Shown one piece after another: positions 43,831-51,234 of a stretch of 64,000 bases of DNA. Source of the DNA: Paenibacillus sp. FSL M7-0420. GTDB lineage: Bacteria; Bacillota; Bacilli; Paenibacillales; Paenibacillaceae. How positions within the stretch are numbered: position 1 is the stretch's first letter; every line of letters begins with the position of its first letter. The translations under genes and the position numbers were made by a program. A model generated the notes under the pieces. That model worked only from the letters and a program-made list of their open reading frames with translations. It did not search any database and was not told the origin of the DNA. The stretch spans positions 4,464,001-4,528,000 of the forward strand of contig NZ_JBBOCJ010000001.1 in the NCBI RefSeq assembly GCF_038002345.1. The letters are read 5' to 3'.

Positions 43831-45081
43831 ATGGACTGGATGAACAAGCTGCCGTTGAAACAAAAAATCGTCACCGGATGTTACCTGGTTGCCGCTTTAT
43901 TCGCTGTCCCTGTCTTAATTACGCTAATCCTTATGGACAGGCTGCTCATCGGCATTATTCTTGTCGCTGTCCTGGCAGCGCTGACTTACCCGCTTGCGCG
44001 CTTCATTGAGAGAACGCTTACATCTTCATTTGAGGATATCTCCAATGTGACGCACACGATTGCCAAAGGCGACTTCACCAGCCGTGCTGACGAGAATGGC
44101 TCCATGGGCGACATTAGCCGCTCCTTCAACACCATGATTGACAAGCTCAAAAAAATCCTCACCGATGCCTCACAGATTACCCGTCAGGTTATGGACGCCA
44201 GCCGCGGGATTGAAGACAAGAATCAGAACCTGAAGTTTGTCATGGCGCAGGTGGCCTCCTCCTCCAATGAACTGGCCCTCGGTGCTAACGAAATCTCGGT
44301 GGATATCGCTGATATGACCGAATCGATCAAGGATATCGAAATCAAAGTCTCCAATTATACGAATTCCACCAAGGAAATGAATAGAAGGTCTGTACATACG
44401 CTGGAATTGGTAGAACAGGGGCGGCAATCGGTGGATACCCAAGCCGAAGGCATGCGCAAGAACATCCAGGCTACCCGGAAGGTGGCGGATACCATCGAAG
44501 CCCTATCGCATAACGCACGAGGCATTACGATGATTACCAAGACGATTACTGAAATTGCTGAACAGACCAATCTGCTGTCGCTCAATGCTTCTATTGAAGC
44601 CGCCCGTGCAGGCGAGCATGGCCGCGGGTTCGCAGTTGTTGCCCAGGAGGTCCGCAAGCTGGCCGAGGAATCCACCGCTTCAACCAAAGAGGTGTTCGGT
44701 CTGGTACGCAGCATCGAAGCGGATATCAAGCAGGCTATTGATAACATCGCCATTAACGAAGAGGTAGTCCAGGTGCAGAATGAGATGATTACGGAGACGG
44801 CCAACATCTTTGCTCAAATTGTGCATAGTGTCCAATACATAACCGAGCAGATTGCCTCTTTCTCCGCAGAGAGTGACCTTATGCTGGAGAGCGCGCTCAA
44901 GATCTCCGGGGCGATCGAGAATATCTCAGCCATCACCCAGGAGACCGCCGCAGGGACGGAAGAGGTATCCGCAGCAATGAACGAACAGATTCATGCTCTG
45001 CAATCCGTAGCTGAGGAGACAGAGAAGATGACCTCCGCAGTCTTCAACCTGCAAAAAACGATTCATATTTTCAAATTTTAA
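43831..45081 (+). CDS. Methyl-accepting chemotaxis protein lacking an ectodomain
   Basis: A protein of 416 residues. Two membrane spans (about 12-30 and 34-54) follow one another with hardly any loop, then a HAMP-like region, then a long coiled signalling domain whose tip is [24 protein letters not shown]. Without a periplasmic loop it cannot sense outside ligands in the usual way and may read membrane or cytoplasmic state. CheR is in the left block. The ATG at 43831 has AGGGGG upstream; the longer upstream frame is not supported. Confidence 0.88.
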   Translation: MDWMNKLPLKQKIVTGCYLVAALFAVPVLITLILMDRLLIGIILVAVLAALTYPLARFIERTLTSSFEDISNVTHTIAKGDFTSRADENGSMGDISRSFNTMIDKLKKILTDASQITRQVMDASRGIEDKNQNLKFVMAQVASSSNELALGANEISVDIADMTESIKDIEIKVSNYTNSTKEMNRRSVHTLELVEQGRQSVDTQAEGMRKNIQATRKVADTIEALSHNARGITMITKTITEIAEQTNLLSLNASIEAARAGEHGRGFAVVAQEVRKLAEESTASTKEVFGLVRSIEADIKQAIDNIAINEEVVQVQNEMITETANIFAQIVHSVQYITEQIASFSAESDLMLESALKISGAIENISAITQETAAGTEEVSAAMNEQIHALQSVAEETEKMTSAVFNLQKTIHIFKF

Positions 45082-45090
45082 CCCCGGCAC

Positions 45091-45137
45091 AAAGAGACAC
45101 GCCTGCGGAATTTTCTGCGGGAGGTGTCTCTTTTTTT
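45091..45137 (+). terminator. Terminator after the chemoreceptor gene
   Basis: AGAGACAC and GTGTCTCT pair, with GCCTGCGG/CTGCGGGAGG inside, then seven T residues. Confidence 0.85.
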
Positions 45138-45522
45138 GGGCAAAACAAAGATTGTTATGTAATATTCACAAATTGTTGAAATTGTGCATAACGGTAAAAA
45201 ACGTGCTTTGCACTTCTTTACTATAGTCGTTCTATTGTCATAGATTGTCTATAAGCTAACCTCTCACATCACCGCTACTTAAGTCCTATCACCGAAATTT
45301 GCAATGCTGTATATCTAGCGATTTCTTAATATTTTGCAGTAAATCAGGAATGTAATGAGTCTTTGGGCTCACTTCCCATATTAACCAACCTAAATGGCCA
45401 TTTGCATTTTAAGACTTTAGTCTTCCAGAGACAACCATTTTCAAAAGTTTGAAAATCCAAATATTTAGCCATTTTTACTCCTGAATATTCGTCAAATTCC
45501 GAGTTTCTTCTCACAGGGGTTA
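45138..45522. other. AT-rich gene-free stretch
   Basis: About 385 bp, more A/T-rich than the surroundings, without a supported gene. One minus-strand frame (45344-45577) lacks a ribosome site and overlaps the riboswitch promoter. GTGCTTTGCAC near 45205 is a short inverted repeat. The left half may hold unrecognised regulatory sites. Confidence 0.4.
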
Positions 45523-45550
45523 TTGACAAAAGAGGAGCAAGGAATATATT
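45523..45550 (+). promoter_or_regulatory. Promoter of the c-di-GMP riboswitch operon
   Basis: TTGACA (45523-45528) and TATATT (45545-45550) with a 16-bp spacer; a transcript would start near 45557, about 20-30 bases before the riboswitch. Confidence 0.7.
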
Positions 45551-45577
45551 GTAAAGGAAAATTCTCCACAAATTCAT

Positions 45578-45685
45578 TTATAACCGCATACCGGCAAAAT
45601 TCACCGAAAGGGAATGACGCAAAGCCATGGATCTACAGTCTCATTTCTGAAGTGGGATCATGACAGCCAGGTTGCTGAAAAACTG
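45578..45685 (+). promoter_or_regulatory. Cyclic-di-GMP-I (GEMM) riboswitch
   Basis: The conserved core is present in order: GCATACCGGCAAAA, the P1b hairpin closed by GAAA (ATTCACCGAAAGGGAAT), the invariant GACGCAAAGCC, a second stem ending GGATC...GATCATG, and CAGCCAGGTTGCTGA, which corresponds to the GCGGGGUUACCGA tetraloop-receptor side of the Vc2 class. A terminator follows 46 bases later. It therefore senses c-di-GMP and controls the downstream ThDP-enzyme gene at the level of transcription. Whether c-di-GMP turns it on or off cannot be told. Confidence 0.92.
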
Positions 45686-45730
45686 TGAACGCCTTAGGTT
45701 TCGCGTTTGATTATGGTGATTCGTGCAACA

Positions 45731-45766
45731 GACCTGTGCTCCAATGTTGAGTACAGGTTTTCTATT
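45731..45766 (+). terminator. Expression-platform terminator of the c-di-GMP riboswitch
   Basis: ACCTGTGCTC and GAGTACAGGT pair around a 7-nt loop, followed by TTTCTATT. CAGGTT at the riboswitch 3' side (45669-45674) could pair with part of the 5' arm (GACCTG) as an antiterminator. Confidence 0.75.
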
Positions 45767-45795
45767 GCTGACGTATACAAATAACAACTTGCGGG

Positions 45796-47439
45796 GTGGA
45801 TGTTCTGAAGACAGTTGCAGATTATATGGCGGAAGCATTACGCAATCTGGGAGTCACTCATTCTTTTGGAATCATAGGCAAGTCTATTTGCCCCATCGCT
45901 TTGAAAATGGTTGACTACGGTATAGAGTTCATCCCCGGCCGGCACGAATCCAGCTCCGGCTTCGCCGCCGGCGGTTATGCTCTGAAGACCGGCAGTCTCG
46001 GGGTAGCCTTCGGCACCTCCGGTCCGGGCGGAACGAATCTGCTCACCGCAGCAGCGCATGCCAAGGCCAATAATCTTCCCGTCCTCTTCATCACCGGACA
46101 TCAGTCCATCAAGGAGCTGGGCATTCCCCAATGTCAGGATTCCACTTCCTATCTGGCTGATTTGGCGGATATGTTCCGGCCGGCCACCCTCTTCAGCAAG
46201 CTCGTTGAACGCGGCGATCACTTCAGCACGATTTTCAACCATGCCCTATCCATCGCCCTCGGTGACCGGAAAGGTCCGGTCCATCTCTGCATTCCGTTTG
46301 ATGTGCAGACAGAGCGGCTCGCGGAATGCCGGATTGTTCTGCCGGAACGCGAGGGACTAGTCAGTTATCAGAACTATGACCGGGTCATCTCGGCGATTAA
46401 TCAATCCGCCAGACCGCTGATCATTGCCGGTAAAGGCGTCAACCGTTCAGGTGCCCATCAGGAACTGGTCCAGCTGGCCGAAACCTTCAACATTCCTGTA
46501 GTCACCTCTCCAGGCGGCAAAGGCGCCATAGCTTATGATCACCCGCTCTACCACGGTCCGGTCGGCGTCGGCGGCTCTTCGCACGGCGATGAATTGCTGA
46601 ACAACAGTGATCTGTTCATTGTTCTGGGCTCCCGGCTGAGCGACATGACCATCTGCAACCTGAAGCCGGAGAATCATCCGCAGCAGCTGATCCAGTTCGA
46701 TGTAGATCCAACCTTTGTCGGCAAAATACTGTCCTCATCCACCATCGCTGTCGGCGGGGACTTAAGGGACAACCTGGCACTGTATCTTCAGAAGCTGGAC
46801 TCCTCTACGGTCACCAGGCATGAAATCACAATCTCCAATGCTTACAATGACGAGCTGCCCGTGCTGGCCGGCCTCTCTCTGGCTTCGGTAATGAGCACGA
46901 TGAGCGACTTGATTCCTTACAACAGCAGCGTGTTTGTAGATGACGGCAGCCATGGCTTCAATGCTGTGAAATGGTTCAATGTCCGCAGGCCCGGCAGCTT
47001 CATATTCGATGCCTACTTTGCCTGTATGGGCAATTCAATTGGCATGTCCATCGGCGCCAAGGCTGCCTCTCCCGGGGAGACTGTCTTCTGTATTACCGGG
47101 GACGGCTGTTTTATGATGCTCGGAGCTGAAATAAACACGGCCGTTTGCAAGGACATTCCGGTAATTTTCATCGTGGTGAACAATATGCAGCTGGATATGG
47201 CGCTCAAGGGCATGGAGAAAACGACCGGCCGGATTGACGGTACGATCTTCGAGGTTCCGATGGATGCCGTGAAATTCGCCGAATCGCTGGGTGCAGCCGG
47301 CTTCCGCTGCGAGACGCAGGAGGAGTTCGCTGCCGCAATCCGCGAAGCTGTGGCCCTTAACAAGGCAGCTGTCATTGAACTGCTGACTGACCGTGATGAA
47401 ATGCCTCCTACGGCGCACCGAACGCTGGATCTTACGTAA
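45796..47439 (+). CDS. ThDP-dependent acetolactate-synthase-like enzyme
   Basis: A protein of 547 residues with the three-domain ALS/pyruvate-oxidase fold. The ThDP-activating Glu is Glu51 in GRHESSSGFAAGGYA; the cofactor motif GDGCFMM...VVNN is at 435-463. The middle domain has AGKGVNRSG. It probably makes a new C-C bond from a 2-oxo acid, but the substrate is unknown. The GTG start at 45796 has no good ribosome site; a CTG at 45805, giving the usual start KTVADYMAEAL, follows GGGGTGG. It is first in a c-di-GMP-controlled set. Confidence 0.88.
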   Translation: MDVLKTVADYMAEALRNLGVTHSFGIIGKSICPIALKMVDYGIEFIPGRHESSSGFAAGGYALKTGSLGVAFGTSGPGGTNLLTAAAHAKANNLPVLFITGHQSIKELGIPQCQDSTSYLADLADMFRPATLFSKLVERGDHFSTIFNHALSIALGDRKGPVHLCIPFDVQTERLAECRIVLPEREGLVSYQNYDRVISAINQSARPLIIAGKGVNRSGAHQELVQLAETFNIPVVTSPGGKGAIAYDHPLYHGPVGVGGSSHGDELLNNSDLFIVLGSRLSDMTICNLKPENHPQQLIQFDVDPTFVGKILSSSTIAVGGDLRDNLALYLQKLDSSTVTRHEITISNAYNDELPVLAGLSLASVMSTMSDLIPYNSSVFVDDGSHGFNAVKWFNVRRPGSFIFDAYFACMGNSIGMSIGAKAASPGETVFCITGDGCFMMLGAEINTAVCKDIPVIFIVVNNMQLDMALKGMEKTTGRIDGTIFEVPMDAVKFAESLGAAGFRCETQEEFAAAIREAVALNKAAVIELLTDRDEMPPTAHRTLDLT

Positions 47440-47489
47440 GGAAGCCATATCCGCACACCTTTTCTAACCTACTGTCAGGAGGACATAAC

Positions 47490-47870
47490 GTGAACAAGAG
47501 CATGAACAGCGGACTCGATCATTTCACTGATCTCTCAGGAGATTATGGGGCCAAGGCCCTGGCTCCGATCAAAGAGCATTTTCCGGAATTAGCCGAATAT
47601 ATCATGGGCAATGCTTATGGCGATATTTTTCAGCGGACCACGATTGGCTCTGACTGGAAGGAGATTGCAGTGATCTCGTCTCTGATTACGATGGGGCAAT
47701 ATGAACAGCTGGGGGTTCATTATGTAATGGCGCTCCGCGTTGGCATGACCGTCGAGCAGATCAAGGGTGTGCTGCTGCATCTGACCCCTTGCGTCGGTGC
47801 CCCCCGGGTGATTTCGGCCTTTAATGTGCTGCTGGATACCCTGGAGGAGATCAAAGAAAAATCTTCATAA
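47490..47870 (+). CDS. Carboxymuconolactone-decarboxylase-family protein
   Basis: A small all-alpha protein of 126 residues. Segments EIAVISSLITMGQYEQLGVHYVMAL and GAPRVISAFNVL match the family. The CxxC pair of the AhpD-type redox members is absent, so it is likely of the non-redox lactone/decarboxylase class. GTG 47490 has AGGAGG eight bases upstream. It follows the ThDP enzyme by 50 bases without a terminator, so the two should be cotranscribed. Confidence 0.88.
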   Translation: MNKSMNSGLDHFTDLSGDYGAKALAPIKEHFPELAEYIMGNAYGDIFQRTTIGSDWKEIAVISSLITMGQYEQLGVHYVMALRVGMTVEQIKGVLLHLTPCVGAPRVISAFNVLLDTLEEIKEKSS

Positions 47871-47893
47871 TTCTACAAATTTCGACTTTTCAA

Positions 47894-47923
47894 TTGCACA
47901 TTTCAGGATGATCTGGTTATAAT
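47894..47923 (+). promoter_or_regulatory. Internal promoter before the STAS-like gene
   Basis: TTGCAC (47894-47899) and TATAAT (47918-47923) are 18 bp apart, in the gap after the CMD gene. It would let the last two genes be expressed without the riboswitch. Confidence 0.6.
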
Positions 47924-48022
47924 GAAGGCAAAATATCCCAAATCGAACTGCGGTTTTGTCGAATAGAGTCGCAGAAATAATGTTTTGGAGGTATTGGAAA
48001 TTACACTTAGGGAGAGATCAAC

Positions 48023-48373
48023 ATGGGACAATTTATTTTGAAGACAGATACTGCGAAGAAAGTAATCAATATTGAGCTGGAGGGAACCTTCTCTAACGAG
48101 GACGGGCTCAAATCCATACAGGCTTACCAGCAGACCATTAACCCGATCAGCCCTGCTGAATATGCACTAGAGATCGACTGCCGCAAGCTGAATGTAACAG
48201 CTCCTGATGTTGTACCGCTGCTTGAAGGCTGCTTCATCATGTTCAAGGCTGACGGCTTCCAGAAAGTGAGTCTTACCCTGGAAAATAACCCGATCCTCAA
48301 AATGCAGCTGGCACGCCTGGGCCGCAAAGCCGGACTTGAGAACCTGGAGATCACTTCAACCGTACAAGCTTAA
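48023..48373 (+). CDS. Small STAS-like protein, function uncertain
   Basis: A protein of 116 residues with an alternating strand/helix pattern like STAS or SpoIIAA-type domains: VINIELEGTFSNEDGL, then YALEIDCRKLNV, then VSLTLENNPILKMQLARLG. The phosphorylatable Ser of classical anti-sigma antagonists is not evident. It is placed between a CMD-family gene and a FabH-like gene, an unusual context. A start ATG has GGGAGAG upstream. A scaffold or regulatory role for the neighbouring enzymes is only a guess. Confidence 0.65.
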   Translation: MGQFILKTDTAKKVINIELEGTFSNEDGLKSIQAYQQTINPISPAEYALEIDCRKLNVTAPDVVPLLEGCFIMFKADGFQKVSLTLENNPILKMQLARLGRKAGLENLEITSTVQA

Positions 48374-48455
48374 TAAATACAATTTAAACCTAAATCAGCC
48401 GCTTGAAACGCACATGCTAATTCATTCATTGAACCGGCTGCTAATGCCGGAAGAG

Positions 48456-48500
48456 AGTTTTGTAAGAAGCAGATTCGTGAGAAGTATAGCTAACAAAACT
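48456..48500 (+). repeat. Inverted repeat before the FabH-like ribosome site
   Basis: AGTTTTGT (48456-48463) and ACAAAACT (48493-48500) are perfect complements around 29 bases; TTAGGAGG starts at 48501. It may influence translation of the FabH-like gene. Confidence 0.45.
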
Positions 48501-48516
48501 TTAGGAGGTCTGTACT

Positions 48517-49509
48517 ATGGCGGGGATTCGCATTAAGGACATTGATATCTACCATCCAGACAAAAGAATCGGCAATGACTTTTTCATACAGCATTTTGAC
48601 GATAAAGGTATTGATATCCGTGGACTGCTGGCTACTCTGGGCCGTCAAAACCGCTACAGCATCGACAGCCCGGATGAGAACTCCCTGACAATGGCTTTTG
48701 AAGCCGCAAGTAATGTTCTGGAGAAGACCGGTCTTACCGGCCCTGACATTGACCTGATCGCTTATGCAAGCCAGACTCCTGAATATATATTTCCTACGAA
48801 CTCATTGATGATTCACCGCCTGATTAACGGGGCCTCGCATACCATCTGTATTGACAGCAATGCCAACTGTGCCGGAATGACCGCCTCGGTTGAACAGGTC
48901 AGCCGCCAGATGATGGCGAACCCGAGAATCCGCCGCGCTCTCGTCATCGGCTCCGATTATGTGGCGCCGCATGCGGACAAGAATGATCCGGTATATTACG
49001 CGAACTTTGGTGATGCCGCTGCCGCTGTCATTCTGGAGCGCGATGAGCATTCGGTCGGCTTCATTGACTCTATCTACCAGACAGACACCTGTGTGTACGG
49101 CAACTCTCTGTTCCCGGCAGAAGGCCTGGCTAAGCTCGGACGCACCGGTGTGGCCGCAGGAGAGTTCAATGTGAAGTTCATTCCATTCGATGATTCCATC
49201 TGTGTGGATGCTGCTTCCGAATCGATCAACACTCTGCTGAGCAACAACGGGATTGCCCCTGAATCGGTCAAGGCTGCCTGCTTCTCACAGCTGTCTCTTC
49301 CGAACATCCAGGCCGTCTCCGGCAAAACCGGCATTAACCCTGAGGCCGCAGTCTACATAGGCGATGAGTTCGGCTATACCTCGACCAGCAGCCCATTCAT
49401 TGCCCTTCACAAAGCCGTCACTACAAGGCAGCTTGAACGCGGAGACAAGGTCCTGTTCTGGACCGTAGGTGCCGGATGGCAGAACGTTGCATTTGTAATG
49501 GAGTACTAG
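48517..49509 (+). CDS. FabH-like ketoacyl synthase III with altered triad
   Basis: A thiolase-fold protein of 330 residues. Cys118 (NANCAGMTA) takes the place of the FabH nucleophile and FGDAAAAVIL is the family glycine motif. The active-site His of HQAN is replaced (FSQLSLPN, Ser257), and the Asn of GNTS is Tyr287 (FGYTSTSS). Decarboxylative condensation needs His and Asn, so an acyltransfer or other thioester reaction is more likely. AGGAGG precedes ATG 48517. It is last in the set behind the c-di-GMP riboswitch. Confidence 0.88.
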   Translation: MAGIRIKDIDIYHPDKRIGNDFFIQHFDDKGIDIRGLLATLGRQNRYSIDSPDENSLTMAFEAASNVLEKTGLTGPDIDLIAYASQTPEYIFPTNSLMIHRLINGASHTICIDSNANCAGMTASVEQVSRQMMANPRIRRALVIGSDYVAPHADKNDPVYYANFGDAAAAVILERDEHSVGFIDSIYQTDTCVYGNSLFPAEGLAKLGRTGVAAGEFNVKFIPFDDSICVDAASESINTLLSNNGIAPESVKAACFSQLSLPNIQAVSGKTGINPEAAVYIGDEFGYTSTSSPFIALHKAVTTRQLERGDKVLFWTVGAGWQNVAFVMEY

Positions 49510-49544
49510 TCTTACCGACCGTTCACTTCTGTTTCAGAGTAAGC

Positions 49545-49588
49545 AAACGGCCCGCAGCAGAGTTTCTGCCTGCGGGCCGTTTCTGTTC
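49545..49588. terminator. Bidirectional terminator between FabH-like gene and glpK
   Basis: AAACGGCCCGCAG pairs with CTGCGGGCCGTTT over 13 bp, between convergent genes. T-rich flanks on both sides are modest. Confidence 0.75.
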
Positions 49589-49607
49589 TTAATGCCTCTA
49601 CTCTGCT

Positions 49608-51113
49608 CTAAAGTCTGCCTTCGTGCTTGCCCTCATGCTTCTCCCAGCCCATCGTGCGCGATACAGCATCCTGCCAGGCGCCGTATCTGCGTTCCCGTTC
49701 CTCCGGCTCCATCTGCGGCGAGAAGACCTTCTCGGCCGTATTGAAGCTCTCCAGCTGCTCACGGGTCCATACCCCGGAGGTAAGTCCGGCGAGCAGCGCA
49801 GCGCCAAGTGCTGTAGTCTCCGCATAGGTTGTACGTGTCACTTCGCTGCCCAGAATATCGGCCTGGAACTGCATCAGCAGATTGTTGCGCACCGCACCGC
49901 CGTCTACCCTCAGACCGGTGAGCGGCATGCCGGCGTCCTTCTGCATCGCGTCGATGACATCGCGGGACTGGAAGGCCAGTGATTCCAGTGTAGCCCGTAC
50001 CAGATGTGCGGAGGTGGTCCCCCGCGTCAAGCCGAATATGGCGCCCCGCGCATACATATCCCAGTAAGGCGCACCCAGGCCGGTAAAGGCAGGCACCACT
50101 ACAACTCCTTCACTCTCGTCCACCTCGCTGGCCTTCTCTTCCGAGTCGGCGGGCGCGACGATCAGCCCCAGCCCCTCCTGCAGCCACTGCACAGCCGCTC
50201 CAGCCACAAACACACTGCCCTCCAGCGCATAATAGAGCTCATCGCCCATGCCCCAGGCTACAGTGGTCAATAGGCCATGACTGGATGCCACAGCTTCAGT
50301 GCCTGTATTCATAAGGATGAAGCAGCCTGTTCCATAGGTATTCTTGGCACTGCCGGCTTCCAGGCAGGTATGGCCAAAGAGTGCCGCCTGCTGGTCCCCC
50401 AGCACCGACCGGATAGGAATCTCCAGACCGAACCACTGCTGGTCACAGATACCGAAATCTCCGCCCGACATCCTCACCTCCGGCAGAATGGACGGCGGAA
50501 TACGCAGCTTGTCCATCAGCTCTTCATCCCACTGGCGCTCATGCAGGTTATACATCATCGTTCTTGAAGCATTGGTAACGTCTGTAGCGTGTACGGCACC
50601 CCCGGTCAGCTTCCAGATCAGCCAGGTGTCTACCGTTCCCGCCAGGAGCTCTCCCTTGCCCGCACGCTCTCTTGCTCTCGGTACATGATCCAGAATCCAT
50701 GCCAGCTTGGTCGCCGAGAAATACGCGTCGATGACCAGCCCCGTCTTGTCCGCAATGACTCCGGCCATCCCCTGCGATTTCAGCTCCTCACATTGGTCTG
50801 CTGTCCGCCGGTCCTGCCAGACAATTGCCGGATAGATCGGCTCGCCTGTAATTTTATCCCAGATAAGTGCGGTCTCCCGCTGGTTGGTAATGCCGATTGC
50901 CGTGATGTGATCAGCCGGTACGGAGCTTGCTGCAATGGCATCTCTGGCTGCTGCAAGCTGACTCTCCCAGATCTGCTCCGGGTCATGCTCCACCCAGCCC
51001 GGGCGGGGAAAGGATTGCCGGATCTCATATTGCCCCTGCGAGATCACTTCCGCCTCTGCATCAAAGAGAATTGCCCGTGAGCTGGTAGTACCTTGGTCCA
51101 AGGATAAGATCAT
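49608..51113 (-). CDS. glpK: Glycerol kinase
   Basis: An FGGY-family kinase of 501 residues. It starts MILSLDQGTTSSRAILFDAE and shows the family segment GLRVDGGAVRNNLLMQFQAD and GAPYWDMYARGAIFGLTRG. It phosphorylates glycerol to glycerol-3-phosphate. ATG 51113 has AGGAGG nine bases upstream; the longer frame was rejected. No glpF, glpD or glpP adjoins it. Confidence 0.95.
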   Translation of the reverse strand: MILSLDQGTTSSRAILFDAEAEVISQGQYEIRQSFPRPGWVEHDPEQIWESQLAAARDAIAASSVPADHITAIGITNQRETALIWDKITGEPIYPAIVWQDRRTADQCEELKSQGMAGVIADKTGLVIDAYFSATKLAWILDHVPRARERAGKGELLAGTVDTWLIWKLTGGAVHATDVTNASRTMMYNLHERQWDEELMDKLRIPPSILPEVRMSGGDFGICDQQWFGLEIPIRSVLGDQQAALFGHTCLEAGSAKNTYGTGCFILMNTGTEAVASSHGLLTTVAWGMGDELYYALEGSVFVAGAAVQWLQEGLGLIVAPADSEEKASEVDESEGVVVVPAFTGLGAPYWDMYARGAIFGLTRGTTSAHLVRATLESLAFQSRDVIDAMQKDAGMPLTGLRVDGGAVRNNLLMQFQADILGSEVTRTTYAETTALGAALLAGLTSGVWTREQLESFNTAEKVFSPQMEPEERERRYGAWQDAVSRTMGWEKHEGKHEGRL

Positions 51114-51186
51114 AATGCCCAGCCTCCTGCAAGCCTTAGCTTGAAATATATGTTTCACGATGAACAATATTAATGTGCTGATTTCA

Positions 51187-51217
51187 ACAAAAAGCACCTC
51201 TGCTCTCAGAGGCGCTG
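51187..51217 (-). terminator. Terminator after resDE
   Basis: AGCGCCTCTG and CAGAGGTGCT pair around GAGA, followed by TTTTTG on the minus strand, 18 bases past resE. Confidence 0.85.
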
Positions 51218-51234
51218 TCATGCATGGTCTTGGT

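Noticed and set aside
45344..45577. A 77-residue minus-strand frame in the AT-rich spacer
   Set aside because: No ribosome site and it overlaps the riboswitch promoter; no family recognised.
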